Shown here piece after piece: positions 7,322-17,992 of a stretch of DNA of 38,993 nucleotides. The notes below the pieces were generated by a model. The model searched no databases and was not told where the DNA came from. It saw only the letters and a list, made by a program, of their open reading frames with translations. A program made the translations under genes and the position numbers. How positions within the stretch are numbered: the stretch's first letter is position 1; the number at the start of each line of letters is the position of its first letter. The stretch comes from Sphingomonadales bacterium (GTDB taxonomy: Bacteria; Bacteroidota; Bacteroidia; NS11-12g; UBA955): the NCBI GenBank assembly GCA_016872175.1, contig VHBA01000020.1:1-38993 (forward strand). Direction: 5' to 3'.

Positions 7322-10096
7322 TTACTTAGCCAAAACACATATGCCTGTCAGGTACATGTGTTCTGTTTGCACTTTAATCATGTAACGTCCTGAAGGCAAT
7401 ACCGCCACATCCAACGGCAATTTGGTTTCACCTGAAACTGCGTTTATGCGTGTTCCCAGCACAGCATTGCCTGCCATGTCATACATGGTAATTCTGGCAA
7501 CACCGGTCTGTTGTAGGTTGAATGCAATATTTACAAGGTTCCCGGCAGGCTGGGGATAGACACGCAGCGTATTTATACCGGATTTAATTGCAGTAACGCC
7601 GTTAACCAAGGTATTGAAGGAACCTTCAGCAAAAGTGCCTGAATTCATATTGCAATTGCTCCTTACACGCCATTTATATGCGCTGTTTGACTTTAATCCT
7701 GTGAATGTATCGCGTGTGTTGATTATTGCGGCAGACTTCGTTGTCCACCCTGTATCGGTGGTAAGTTTGTATTGTGTTGTGTATGTAATTGCGTCATCCG
7801 CAGGATTCCAGCTTACGCGGGCACTGAAATGATTAACGCCATCAACCATCATGAAATTTTTGTCAGGTGGTGCACAAGGCAATTCTACATTGCGCAGATC
7901 GCTTTCCCATACGCCACGGCCATAGGTTGCAACACGCAATTTGGCCCCCGATTTTTGAATTTCTACTTCGTTAACCGCCACCAGTGGCAAGCCCACAGCG
8001 TGTTCTGTCCATGCCTTGGTGAGGGTGTCTCTGTAAAATACACCCAGGCTCATGCCTACATAAATGGTCTGATGTGCATCTTCATCCACGACCACAGAGC
8101 GTGCAGATATGGTAGGTAGACCGGCTGAAATGTCTATAAATGTATCACCGCCATTATTGGAAGTGAAAACCCGGTTGGTCCCGCTATTGCAGGCAATCCA
8201 AATCTTCAACGGGTTGTATTTGCTCACGAAGATGGAGGAAATGGTTGCAGGTGCGGTAATGGTTTTAACCGTTGTTCCGCCATTTTCGCTCCTGTAAAGG
8301 ATATTTCCCCGTGATGTATAGATGTATCTTGTATTGGAGGAAGCTACGGCCAATACATCGAGATTATTATTGATGGATGGTGTAATTTTATTCCATGAAG
8401 AACCGCCATCATCGCTGCGATATACGCCGTTGTAGCCGCCCCAAACTGTATCATGGTTGCGGGGATGCATGGACAGCGGAGTTACCCAGTTGCCTGCAAC
8501 CGGCCGGGTCAATCCTCTGTAGCTTTGTCCTGAATTATCAGTTTTGTATAAACCGCCATATTGGCTGGTTCCAATGGCAACCTCAGGATCATTGGGAGAT
8601 GTAACACAATCCATGCCATCAGCGCCCAGCCACTCGTACCATACACCATCCGTGCGCCGGAAGGTTGATCCGTTGTCCTGTGCGCCGCCCACTACAATTT
8701 TAGGTTCCAGCGGCGAACAGGCAATACGGTAAAACTGCCTAATACCCAAACCCGTAGATAGTTCTTCCCAATCGCCGCCATTATTGAGACTGCGGAAAAT
8801 CCCGCCATCGCTGGTTGAATAAATTGTAGTATTTACCCATTCCAGTGAATGTACATCCGCATGGTTGTAACCGATTCCGTTGGGATAAGTCCAAACAGTA
8901 GTAGCAGTAAAGGTTTTACCTGCATCCATTGATTTGAAACAAATAATACCCGCTAAATGAACCTCATCTGCGTTCAGGGGATTGGAACAAATGGCCAAAT
9001 CGTAAGAACCCTGCCCTTTGGTATCAGTCCCATTGGGTGAATATCCCAAATAATTTGTTCCCTCAGATGCTTTGCCGATTACGGTAGTTTGAAAAGTTCT
9101 ACCACTATCGTTAGAAACATAAAATCTACCCATAACACTTCCTTTTGCCTGCAGTACGTATACCCTAGCAGGATTTGCTGCAGTTACAGCAATCAAGGTT
9201 CTTCCCAGTGTATACATGCCCTTAGTAGTATCTATGCCTACCCAAGTTTTTCCGGTGTCGGCAGAGCGTCGGAAATAAGTGGTTCCACCGTTTCCACTGG
9301 CATACATAATGGCTTTATTGGCAGGATTAAACTCAATATCTTCCGATGTATTTACTTCTACACGCTTCCATACTGCACCGCCATTCACAGAGCGCCATAA
9401 ACCATTGGTGGCCGCACAAAAAATCAGGTTTGAATTGCCAGGGAATACTTTAACCTGACGACAACTGGAGGGGCCTGCGCCGGTTGTAACCCAAGTAGCA
9501 CCGGCATTGCTAGATTTAAGCACACCGCCTGAAGTTAGTGATGCATAAATGGTATTGGCATTATTGGGATCCAGGCACAAATGAAACACATTCATCCAGC
9601 CTGAATTGACAAAATCAATCAGCGGTGTCCAAATTTGTCCACCATCGGTGGTTTTCCAGATTCCACCACCCGGACTGCTAACATAAATTATATTTTCATC
9701 AGCAGGATTTACGGCTACCGAGGTAAGCCTTCCTACACCCGGATTCCAGCTACTGGTGTGGTTCCATGTTTTAGGACCCACCTCTTTCCAGGTATATACC
9801 CCGCGGCTTTTTACGCCCATATTTCTTACTGCCTGATGATAAGCCCTGTCCTCATTTTCGGGCTCAATGTAATATCCATTTTCATCGGTATGAAATTTAC
9901 GCTCATACAACCAACGCTGATACTGATTATTGCCGCTTCCCTTTCCTGTTCCTTGTTCTTTAAAGTAAAGATTAGCGCGGCGCTCAATTTCATCTAAGGT
10001 AAGATTCTTTCTCTGCATCAGCTCATAGATATCGGTTTGCGCTGAGGCAAATAATGAGAAGTAAAAAGTCAGTGTAAAAGGTATATTTTTTATCAT
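7322..10096 (-). CDS. secreted BNR/sortilin-like (Asp-box) repeat protein with fibronectin-III-like domain and T9SS C-terminal sorting domain
   Basis: Many Asp-box motifs (KTTDGGQIW, RSVNGGAVW, RSDDGGSSW), VGGAQDNGSTF, Fn3-like stretch, CTD LRVYPQPAGNLVNIAF..YDMAGN..LPSGRYMIKV. Start set at internal Met 7, giving MIKNIPFTLTFYFSLFASAQ as the signal peptide. Confidence 0.8.
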   Translation of the reverse strand: MIKNIPFTLTFYFSLFASAQTDIYELMQRKNLTLDEIERRANLYFKEQGTGKGSGNNQYQRWLYERKFHTDENGYYIEPENEDRAYHQAVRNMGVKSRGVYTWKEVGPKTWNHTSSWNPGVGRLTSVAVNPADENIIYVSSPGGGIWKTTDGGQIWTPLIDFVNSGWMNVFHLCLDPNNANTIYASLTSGGVLKSSNAGATWVTTGAGPSSCRQVKVFPGNSNLIFCAATNGLWRSVNGGAVWKRVEVNTSEDIEFNPANKAIMYASGNGGTTYFRRSADTGKTWVGIDTTKGMYTLGRTLIAVTAANPARVYVLQAKGSVMGRFYVSNDSGRTFQTTVIGKASEGTNYLGYSPNGTDTKGQGSYDLAICSNPLNADEVHLAGIICFKSMDAGKTFTATTVWTYPNGIGYNHADVHSLEWVNTTIYSTSDGGIFRSLNNGGDWEELSTGLGIRQFYRIACSPLEPKIVVGGAQDNGSTFRRTDGVWYEWLGADGMDCVTSPNDPEVAIGTSQYGGLYKTDNSGQSYRGLTRPVAGNWVTPLSMHPRNHDTVWGGYNGVYRSDDGGSSWNKITPSINNNLDVLAVASSNTRYIYTSRGNILYRSENGGTTVKTITAPATISSIFVSKYNPLKIWIACNSGTNRVFTSNNGGDTFIDISAGLPTISARSVVVDEDAHQTIYVGMSLGVFYRDTLTKAWTEHAVGLPLVAVNEVEIQKSGAKLRVATYGRGVWESDLRNVELPCAPPDKNFMMVDGVNHFSARVSWNPADDAITYTTQYKLTTDTGWTTKSAAIINTRDTFTGLKSNSAYKWRVRSNCNMNSGTFAEGSFNTLVNGVTAIKSGINTLRVYPQPAGNLVNIAFNLQQTGVARITMYDMAGNAVLGTRINAVSGETKLPLDVAVLPSGRYMIKVQTEHMYLTGICVLAK

Positions 10097-10121
10097 TAAG
10101 TTAGCGATCTGCAAATTTACA

Positions 10122-10142
10122 AAAAAATAACGGTTTAACCGT
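10122..10142 (-). terminator. possible weak intrinsic terminator after the methyltransferase gene
   Basis: Minus-strand ACGGT-TAA-ACCGT followed by TATTTTTTT. The stem is only 5 bp. Confidence 0.35.
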
Positions 10143-10145
10143 CAG

Positions 10146-11030
10146 TTATCTGTAAAACCGGAGAAATGTTCCCGTTGGCAAACCCCTTCCGGCTTTATCT
10201 GTAAGTAACAACTCACCGCTTCCAAAAGGCTGCGCGGGAAAATGCGATTTCACCATATTTTCGGTAATGACGGGTGAAAAACCCATGCTGTAAAGGTTTA
10301 TCAGAAAAAATGCATTCTCTTTTTCCAGCAATCTGGCACACATGCCTATCAGGTCGTTGATTTGCTTTTCCAGAATCCATTTTTCTCCATCCGGGCCACG
10401 GCCATAGGCAGGTGGATCCAGAATGATGCCGTGGTAGGTTTTGCCGCGCTTAACCTCACGCTGCACAAACTTGAAGGCATCTTCCACTACCCAGCGTATA
10501 TCTTTCAGTCCGGAAGCTTCCATATTCTCCTTGCTCCAGCTGACCACTTGTTTCACGCTGTCTACATGGGTCACATCTGCGCCTGCAGCGCAGGCCGCAA
10601 GCGATGCTCCTCCGGTGTACGCAAATAAATTCAGCACCCTGGGTGAAGGCGTTTTTATTTTTGATAGACAACCGGCTATGTAGTCCCAGTTTTCGGCCTG
10701 TTCGGGAAATATACCAACATGTTTGAATGCCGTTAATGCCAGGCGCATGCGGAGGTTCAGGCCATCTGATTTGTAGGAAACCATCCACCTGTCGGGCATA
10801 CCTGGTTTTACCTGCCAGCTGCCGGCTTCTGCATCTTTTTCGCCTTTGCGAAAAAATGAAGCATGGGCGCGTTTTTGCCACTCGCTCTCAGGCATGGCTT
10901 TATCCCAAACAGCCTGAGGTTCCGGCCTGCGCAGCACATACTTGCCAAACCTTTCCAGCTTTTCAAAAACGCCGGTATCCAGCAGTTCATAATCGGGTAA
11001 ATGGGCAGGCACCACGCGGCGAAAGGTCAT
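10146..11030 (-). CDS. class I SAM-dependent rRNA methyltransferase (RlmI/RlmK-like, COG1092-type)
   Basis: VLNLFAYTGGASLAACAAGADVTHVDSVKQVVSWSKENMEASGL, ILDPPAYGRGPDGEKW, LLEKENAFFLINLYSMGFSP. Confidence 0.85.
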   Translation of the reverse strand: MTFRRVVPAHLPDYELLDTGVFEKLERFGKYVLRRPEPQAVWDKAMPESEWQKRAHASFFRKGEKDAEAGSWQVKPGMPDRWMVSYKSDGLNLRMRLALTAFKHVGIFPEQAENWDYIAGCLSKIKTPSPRVLNLFAYTGGASLAACAAGADVTHVDSVKQVVSWSKENMEASGLKDIRWVVEDAFKFVQREVKRGKTYHGIILDPPAYGRGPDGEKWILEKQINDLIGMCARLLEKENAFFLINLYSMGFSPVITENMVKSHFPAQPFGSGELLLTDKAGRGLPTGTFLRFYR

Positions 11031-11134
11031 GGCGCAAAGATAGGCATCTGGCTCAGGGAAAAGTGTATCTCAAAAGCTTTGAAAAATGCCCACCTTGTAA
11101 GGCGGTATTGGAAATTGTATCTTCTGCAAATAGA

Positions 11135-11857
11135 TTACTCTTCTTTAGGCTGTTTGCCCGTTTTTAGCGATAGGAATTCAACTTCAAAAATTGAGATACC
11201 ATACATTTCCTCAAAACTCTTTACATACTGACTTAGGGGCGATGATGCATCCATGGGTGCATACACTTCGAATTTTGCGCCTGAAGCAGACTTTTCAAAA
11301 GCTTCCATTAATGCGGGTGTCATGGCAAAACCTGACAAATCACTTTTCACACCCTGCGGTTGTCTCTCTCTTGTGTTGAACAAAATTGTTCCTTTCTGGG
11401 TTTTTGCCAGCATATGACAAGTAATTGTATCATACTTGCCCGGCGTGGCACCGTTTCCGGCACTAATTACTTTGTATTGACCATTGGATGAAAGTTTAAC
11501 TACACCGGGTTTTTTGGCATTATCAGCAAGCCATTTGTCGGCTGCTTCCTTCAGTGCTTTCGATTTTTTCTCACGCTCCATGGCGATGTAGTCATTCTGC
11601 ACAATTTGAATTTTCTTTTCAGATATGGAATAACCACTGTCTTTCTTCATAGCTTCTTCAATCCCTTTCATCAGTGAACTGTAGTCTATTTTATCGACAC
11701 CACTTCCTTTCATATATTTACCTACCTGGTATCCAATGGTGTAACTGAATGAATCGGCTGCTGTCTTCAGCGTTTTGCCCGGGTTAACCTGTTTTCCGCC
11801 GCAGGCAACCAGCAACAAAGCGGCTGCAATTCCTGCGATTTTACTTGTATTTTTCAT
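11135..11857 (-). CDS. FKBP-type peptidyl-prolyl isomerase-like lipoprotein
   Basis: Lipobox ALLLVACGG. FKBP N-terminal domain FSYTIGYQVGKYMKGSG..DYSSLMKGIEEAM, then an FKBP-like C-terminal domain (GATPGKYDTITCHMLAKTQKGTILFNTRER...). Confidence 0.75.
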   Translation of the reverse strand: MKNTSKIAGIAAALLLVACGGKQVNPGKTLKTAADSFSYTIGYQVGKYMKGSGVDKIDYSSLMKGIEEAMKKDSGYSISEKKIQIVQNDYIAMEREKKSKALKEAADKWLADNAKKPGVVKLSSNGQYKVISAGNGATPGKYDTITCHMLAKTQKGTILFNTRERQPQGVKSDLSGFAMTPALMEAFEKSASGAKFEVYAPMDASSPLSQYVKSFEEMYGISIFEVEFLSLKTGKQPKEE

Positions 11858-11877
11858 TATTTTTTCGTATATTAATT

Positions 11878-13524
<1,647 letters not shown>

Positions 13525-13707
13525 TTAGTAAATATAAGCCTATGTTCCGAAGAAAAATCGCTTTTTCAACAATTGGTTAGCTATTTACAAACGACTGCAA
13601 ACACTTGCAACCGAAAGTAACTGCTTCGATACCGAAAGAGGTAGTGGAAGGTCGGCAACTTTGCATCAACAAATTTTTCAAAATCAAATTTTTAATGTTT
13701 TTATCGT

Positions 13708-14127
13708 ATGACAAACTTAGTTAATTCCGTTAGACTGATCGGCAATGTAGGCCGCACACCCGAAGTAAAAGAATTTGGCACAGGCCGCAAAAAAGCGTCC
13801 ATGAGCCTGGCCACCACCGAGAAACGCCGCAATGAATCCGGCGAGTATATCTCGCACACAGAGTGGCACAACCTAATCTGCTGGGGCAAGCAGGCCGATG
13901 TAGTAGAGCGTTTCGTTAAGAAAGGCAGCCGACTGGCTGTTGAGGGCAAGCTCACCAACCGCGAGTACACCGGTTCGGATGGACAAAAGCGCTACATCAC
14001 GGAAATCGTGGTGCACGAAATCTCATTCTTCGACGGCCGCAAAGCCGAAGGTGACGCCGAATCCACTGATGAAACGGCACCTGTTGCCGAAAAATCGGAC
14101 AAAACCAAAAACAAGCTTCCTTTTTAA
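13708..14127 (+). CDS. ssb: single-stranded DNA-binding protein
   Basis: MTNLVNSVRLIGNVGRTPEVKEF..SLATTEKRRNESGEYISHTEWHNLICWGKQADVVERFVKKGSRLAVEGKLTNREYTGSDGQKRYITEIVV; ends KLPF. Confidence 0.93.
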   Translation: MTNLVNSVRLIGNVGRTPEVKEFGTGRKKASMSLATTEKRRNESGEYISHTEWHNLICWGKQADVVERFVKKGSRLAVEGKLTNREYTGSDGQKRYITEIVVHEISFFDGRKAEGDAESTDETAPVAEKSDKTKNKLPF

Positions 14128-14153
14128 ATATTGCGTGTTGTGTTTTTCATGGA

Positions 14154-14183
14154 GCCTGCGGTGTAACTACCGCGGGCTTTTTT
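14154..14183 (+). terminator. intrinsic terminator downstream of ssb
   Basis: GCCTGCGGT-GTAACT-ACCGCGGGC (9-bp stem, one G-T wobble) then TTTTTT. Confidence 0.85.
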
Positions 14184-14580
14184 ATGGTAAAAACCTGCTT
14201 TGATCCGACACATCAGGCAGTTCGCACACATCCCTTCTTCCCCATATCCTGTAGCGGCGCCGGGCAATGGCATCATAGATCTTATCTGTAAGCGACATTG
14301 GCAAGATGCTAAAGACATTCAAAACAGACCACGGCAGCCCCAATAGTTTCAGCACACTAAAAGCAGCCCGGCTTTTTAGGTAAACTTCATTTCCCGCAAG
14401 CAAAACCACGCTATCAACACTGCGCACCTCTTCAGATAGCTGTTGCACCGCCGTTTCACCCTGCAGGGGTGCCAATAAAAAAATCTTTTTCTTATCACGC
14501 TTTACCACAAACCGCACAACCTTGTGGCACAAATTGCAATGCCCATCATAAAACAAAATGGGTGCGTTTTCCTGCATCAC
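14182..14580 (-). CDS. DCC-family thiol-disulfide oxidoreductase-like protein (DUF393/YuxK-like)
   Basis: ILFYDGHCNLCHKVVRFVVKRD, FLLAPLQGETA, YLKSRAAFSVLKLLG. Confidence 0.85.
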   Translation of the reverse strand: MMQENAPILFYDGHCNLCHKVVRFVVKRDKKKIFLLAPLQGETAVQQLSEEVRSVDSVVLLAGNEVYLKSRAAFSVLKLLGLPWSVLNVFSILPMSLTDKIYDAIARRRYRIWGRRDVCELPDVSDQSRFLP

Positions 14581-17500
14581 TGAATCTTTTGTAAATAGGA
14601 ATTCACTTTTCCCCTGAAGTAGGGCGTCAGCTCAGCCGGTGGCCTGCGCATAGCTTCGCGCTCCGCACGTTTTTCCTGCATGTACTTTTGAATCGAAGCC
14701 GGTGCAGTAGGGGTATAGTTTCCGGGTGCGTTGGCCTGTCGCTGCTCCTCAGTCTGCTGGTTGCGGTCTGATTTTTCATGTTCCAGCAAACGGGTTTGTA
14801 TCTCCTTCTGCCTTTCAATTAGTTGTTGGTTAAACCTTTTATTAACAAGTTCTTTCTCCTGTTCTTCCATCAGTTTCTCCGTCTCCCTCAGCGTTTTGGC
14901 GCCCGCCCCGTTTCCGCCCTGTTCCATTGCTTTTCTCAGTTCACCCAGCTTCCTGCGCAGCGCTTCCTGCATCAAGGCAATGCGGGCATACTCCTCGTTC
15001 ATTTCCTTGCCCTGCTGTCCATCACCTGGTTTGGGTTGCCCATCCTTTCCGGGTTTACCGTCTTGCCCTTTTTTCTGCATTTCCTGAAGCATTTGCCCAA
15101 GTTGCTCCTGCCCCTTTGACAATTTATCACCTTTGTTTGGCTTGCCCTGGCTTTTGCCCTTCCCTCCCGGGTTGCTGCAACTGCCTTTACCTTGTTTCTG
15201 GTTTTGCTGAGACATCTTCTGCTGCATATCTTGCATGCTTTCCAGTAACATCACTGCCAGGTTGTTCAGCCCCGTCATCACAAATTGTTCCCGCATGGAG
15301 GCGGCCCTTAAATCGCGAACTTTCAGTCCTTGCAGCGCCATATCCATGTTGTTGTTTATTCTGGCAATTTCCTTTGAAACGAATGTACTAACCATGGGTT
15401 GCCGCTTTGCCAGCGCCCTGAGACTGTCTTCAAGCAAAGCACATTGCTCCCGTACCACCATCTGTCGCTTGTTGAGCTCCACAAACCGGGGGTTATATTC
15501 CCTGATGGTAGACAGTTCCGTAAAAATATCCTCCTGCTCCACCGATGTTTCCACCAGGTTTTCCAGTAACAACCGCAGCGTTTGGTAGTCTTCGGCCATG
15601 CGTTTCTGTTGCTCCTGCTCCATGCTTTTCTGCATCTTTTCGGCCGCTTTTTTCATTTGCTCTGCTGCATCTTTCTGGTTTTCGGAGGCCTTTTTGTTTT
15701 TACCGTTCTCAAGTTCATTGCCGGCCTTCTGCTGGCTGGATTCTGCCTGCTGCTGTTCCTGTTCACCAAGATCCAGGTTCATGGGCTTTTCCAGACCCTT
15801 ATTCATGTCCAGCGCCTCCTTCAGATCCTTGCGAATCTCCTTCATCTCTTCCGAAAGTTTTTGCTGTTCTTCTTTCAGTTTGCCTTCCTTGTCTCCCTGT
15901 TGTTGTTTTGTTTTCTCGGCAAGCTTATCCTGTTTTTCTGACAGTTTATTAAGCCGGTCAAGGTTATCATTCAGTTTCTGCTCCAGCTGCAATTCCTTAA
16001 ACTGCTCCATCAGCTGGTTCAGATCGCGCGCCTGCTCCTTATTCATTTGCCGCATTTCATTCATTTTTTCGGCAATTTTATCTTTGGAGGCCTTTTGTTC
16101 CAACAGCTTCTGGATTTCCTCCATGAGCTTTTTCATTTCCGGATTTTCCATCTGCTTCAGCAGTTCATCCATTTGCTTTTTGCGCTCCATGCTTTCCGGT
16201 TTCTGCGCCTGAAATTCATCCTTTTGCTGCTGCAGCTTCTGCTGTTCCTGTTTCATGTCTGAAATCTTCTTCTCAAGCTCCTGCTGCTTTTTCAGCAAAT
16301 CTTCCACCCTTTGCTGCTCCTCCCAGGCCATGTTTTTCCCATTGTTCAGCTTTTGCTGAAGTTCCTGGGCCTCTTTCTGCATCTGACGGCTCTGGCTAAA
16401 GGCCTGCTGCATCATCTGCTGCACTTTATCGCTCTTTTTATCTGCGTCTTCACGCACTTCTTTTAATGTTTGCCTGCGCAAAGGCTGGGTAGTCGTTTTC
16501 GAAACTTTTGGACCATGAATACCATCATTATCGCGGGCTTCAAAATAATATTCCACCGCTTCGCCGGGTGCCATACCCAGGGCATCCATGTCAAGCCCGT
16601 AGAGAAAATCAACCCGTGAGCCTGATGACACTTTTACAGGAGCGTTCATCCAGCCAGCCTTTAACTTACCGGCATTATCCGATTCGGTAAAACGGTATTT
16701 TAATGAAACGCTGCTAACGGCGTAATCATCTGAAGCGGCGCCCACAAACCAGAAACGACGAACGTTTCCACTGTCATCTTTCTTTTCAACGGAAATCTCA
16801 GGAAATGCATCGGCAACAGCAGATATTCGGTACTGCAATGTATCTGCCCCCGTTGCCTTTGAATGCCGGGGCAACACGCGAACCAGTTCCTGCGCTGCAC
16901 AAACCATCCGATAAATAAAAACACCATTCTTTTCTTTAATCTGCTCTGAACGGGCAGAACGGATAACTTGCAGGGATTCCGCATCGCGTGCCCTAAAGTT
17001 CCAGGTTATGGTGCTGCCTTCTGGCAACTGAAATTCGGTGGTATTGCTGAATTTCTCGGTCCCTTTTCCGGTGTAGGCGGGATAAACCACCGTGGCTTCC
17101 GCATCCGTCATGGCCGGATCCGGCATCAGTTTCAGCAGATACGGCTGAGATGAAAAACCCATGGCCTCAAACTGAAACGGCAAATCTTCCTGCACACTGC
17201 TTATTTCATAGGTGAATTTATTGCGACCGCTTTTCAGCATCTTAATTCGTTGCCCTTTGAGTGTCAGGAAGGCCTCATCCGGCAAACTTCTGCCTTCAAA
17301 AACAAGTTCCAGATTAAAGGGTGCGCCCCGCCGGCAGCTCAGTTCTTTGTTCATTAGCCTGAAGCTAAAGGGTGCCTGCTTTTCGAAGTGTTTGTTGTAC
17401 TGAAAGAACCGCTTACTTCCATCAAAAATGATATGACTCTGAAAAAGCATCAGAACCAGCAGCAAAACCACCGGAGGAAGGGCATATTTTAAATATTTAC

Positions 17501-17951
17501 GGTTGGCATTAAGGTTAATGGCACCCGTAAACGGAACAGGTTTTAGTTCTTGTGTTTTCTGGTCGATTCCCGCCAGCAGCAGCGCACTGTCGGGATGTTG
17601 GCGCGCCATGGCCTCCAGCTGAAGTAAGTTCAGGAGTTTATCCTGCACATTGCCAAAATGTTCGCCGATAATTTTTGCTGCCTCATCATATGAAATAACT
17701 GCACCCAGGCGATACATGCCCATTAGGGGTTTTGCAATCCAATACCAAAGCACTGCACCGGTCAGGGCAACGTAGCCCCAAAACAGCAAAGTGCGCGTCC
17801 ACACCGGAAAAAAGGCAAAATACTCTGAGAAGGCGATGAGAAGAAAAAGCCCCAGCAGCAGCGCCACAGTAAGCATAGCACCGCGCACAAGTTTGTGCAG
17901 GTAATACTTTCGGATAAACGCATCCAGCCGACTCAGAATCTCTGTGGCCAT
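14577..17951 (-). CDS. DUF4175-family membrane protein with long Gln/Lys/Glu-rich coiled coil
   Basis: 1124 aa. N-terminal TM helices (MLTVALLLGLFLLIAFSEYFAFF...), Ig-like middle, long heptad-rich EQQKLQQQ region, GKPGKDGQPKPGDGQQGK low-complexity segment. Confidence 0.75.
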   Translation of the reverse strand: MATEILSRLDAFIRKYYLHKLVRGAMLTVALLLGLFLLIAFSEYFAFFPVWTRTLLFWGYVALTGAVLWYWIAKPLMGMYRLGAVISYDEAAKIIGEHFGNVQDKLLNLLQLEAMARQHPDSALLLAGIDQKTQELKPVPFTGAINLNANRKYLKYALPPVVLLLVLMLFQSHIIFDGSKRFFQYNKHFEKQAPFSFRLMNKELSCRRGAPFNLELVFEGRSLPDEAFLTLKGQRIKMLKSGRNKFTYEISSVQEDLPFQFEAMGFSSQPYLLKLMPDPAMTDAEATVVYPAYTGKGTEKFSNTTEFQLPEGSTITWNFRARDAESLQVIRSARSEQIKEKNGVFIYRMVCAAQELVRVLPRHSKATGADTLQYRISAVADAFPEISVEKKDDSGNVRRFWFVGAASDDYAVSSVSLKYRFTESDNAGKLKAGWMNAPVKVSSGSRVDFLYGLDMDALGMAPGEAVEYYFEARDNDGIHGPKVSKTTTQPLRRQTLKEVREDADKKSDKVQQMMQQAFSQSRQMQKEAQELQQKLNNGKNMAWEEQQRVEDLLKKQQELEKKISDMKQEQQKLQQQKDEFQAQKPESMERKKQMDELLKQMENPEMKKLMEEIQKLLEQKASKDKIAEKMNEMRQMNKEQARDLNQLMEQFKELQLEQKLNDNLDRLNKLSEKQDKLAEKTKQQQGDKEGKLKEEQQKLSEEMKEIRKDLKEALDMNKGLEKPMNLDLGEQEQQQAESSQQKAGNELENGKNKKASENQKDAAEQMKKAAEKMQKSMEQEQQKRMAEDYQTLRLLLENLVETSVEQEDIFTELSTIREYNPRFVELNKRQMVVREQCALLEDSLRALAKRQPMVSTFVSKEIARINNNMDMALQGLKVRDLRAASMREQFVMTGLNNLAVMLLESMQDMQQKMSQQNQKQGKGSCSNPGGKGKSQGKPNKGDKLSKGQEQLGQMLQEMQKKGQDGKPGKDGQPKPGDGQQGKEMNEEYARIALMQEALRRKLGELRKAMEQGGNGAGAKTLRETEKLMEEQEKELVNKRFNQQLIERQKEIQTRLLEHEKSDRNQQTEEQRQANAPGNYTPTAPASIQKYMQEKRAEREAMRRPPAELTPYFRGKVNSYLQKIQ

Positions 17952-17992
17952 TCCCTACAAATATAACAAATTTTGGGCCGATTATGTTGTAT

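Noticed and set aside
10727-11231. Plus-strand ORFs (146 aa and 76 aa) across the methyltransferase and FKBP genes
   Set aside because: Antisense to well-supported genes; Cys/Arg-rich nonsense-like composition.
15598-16212. 204-aa plus-strand Ser/Cys/Phe-rich ORF and neighbouring plus-strand ORFs (14731-16262)
   Set aside because: Antisense of the Lys/Glu/Gln-rich coiled-coil codons of DUF4175 (CTT/TTC/CTG complements); no start context or domain.
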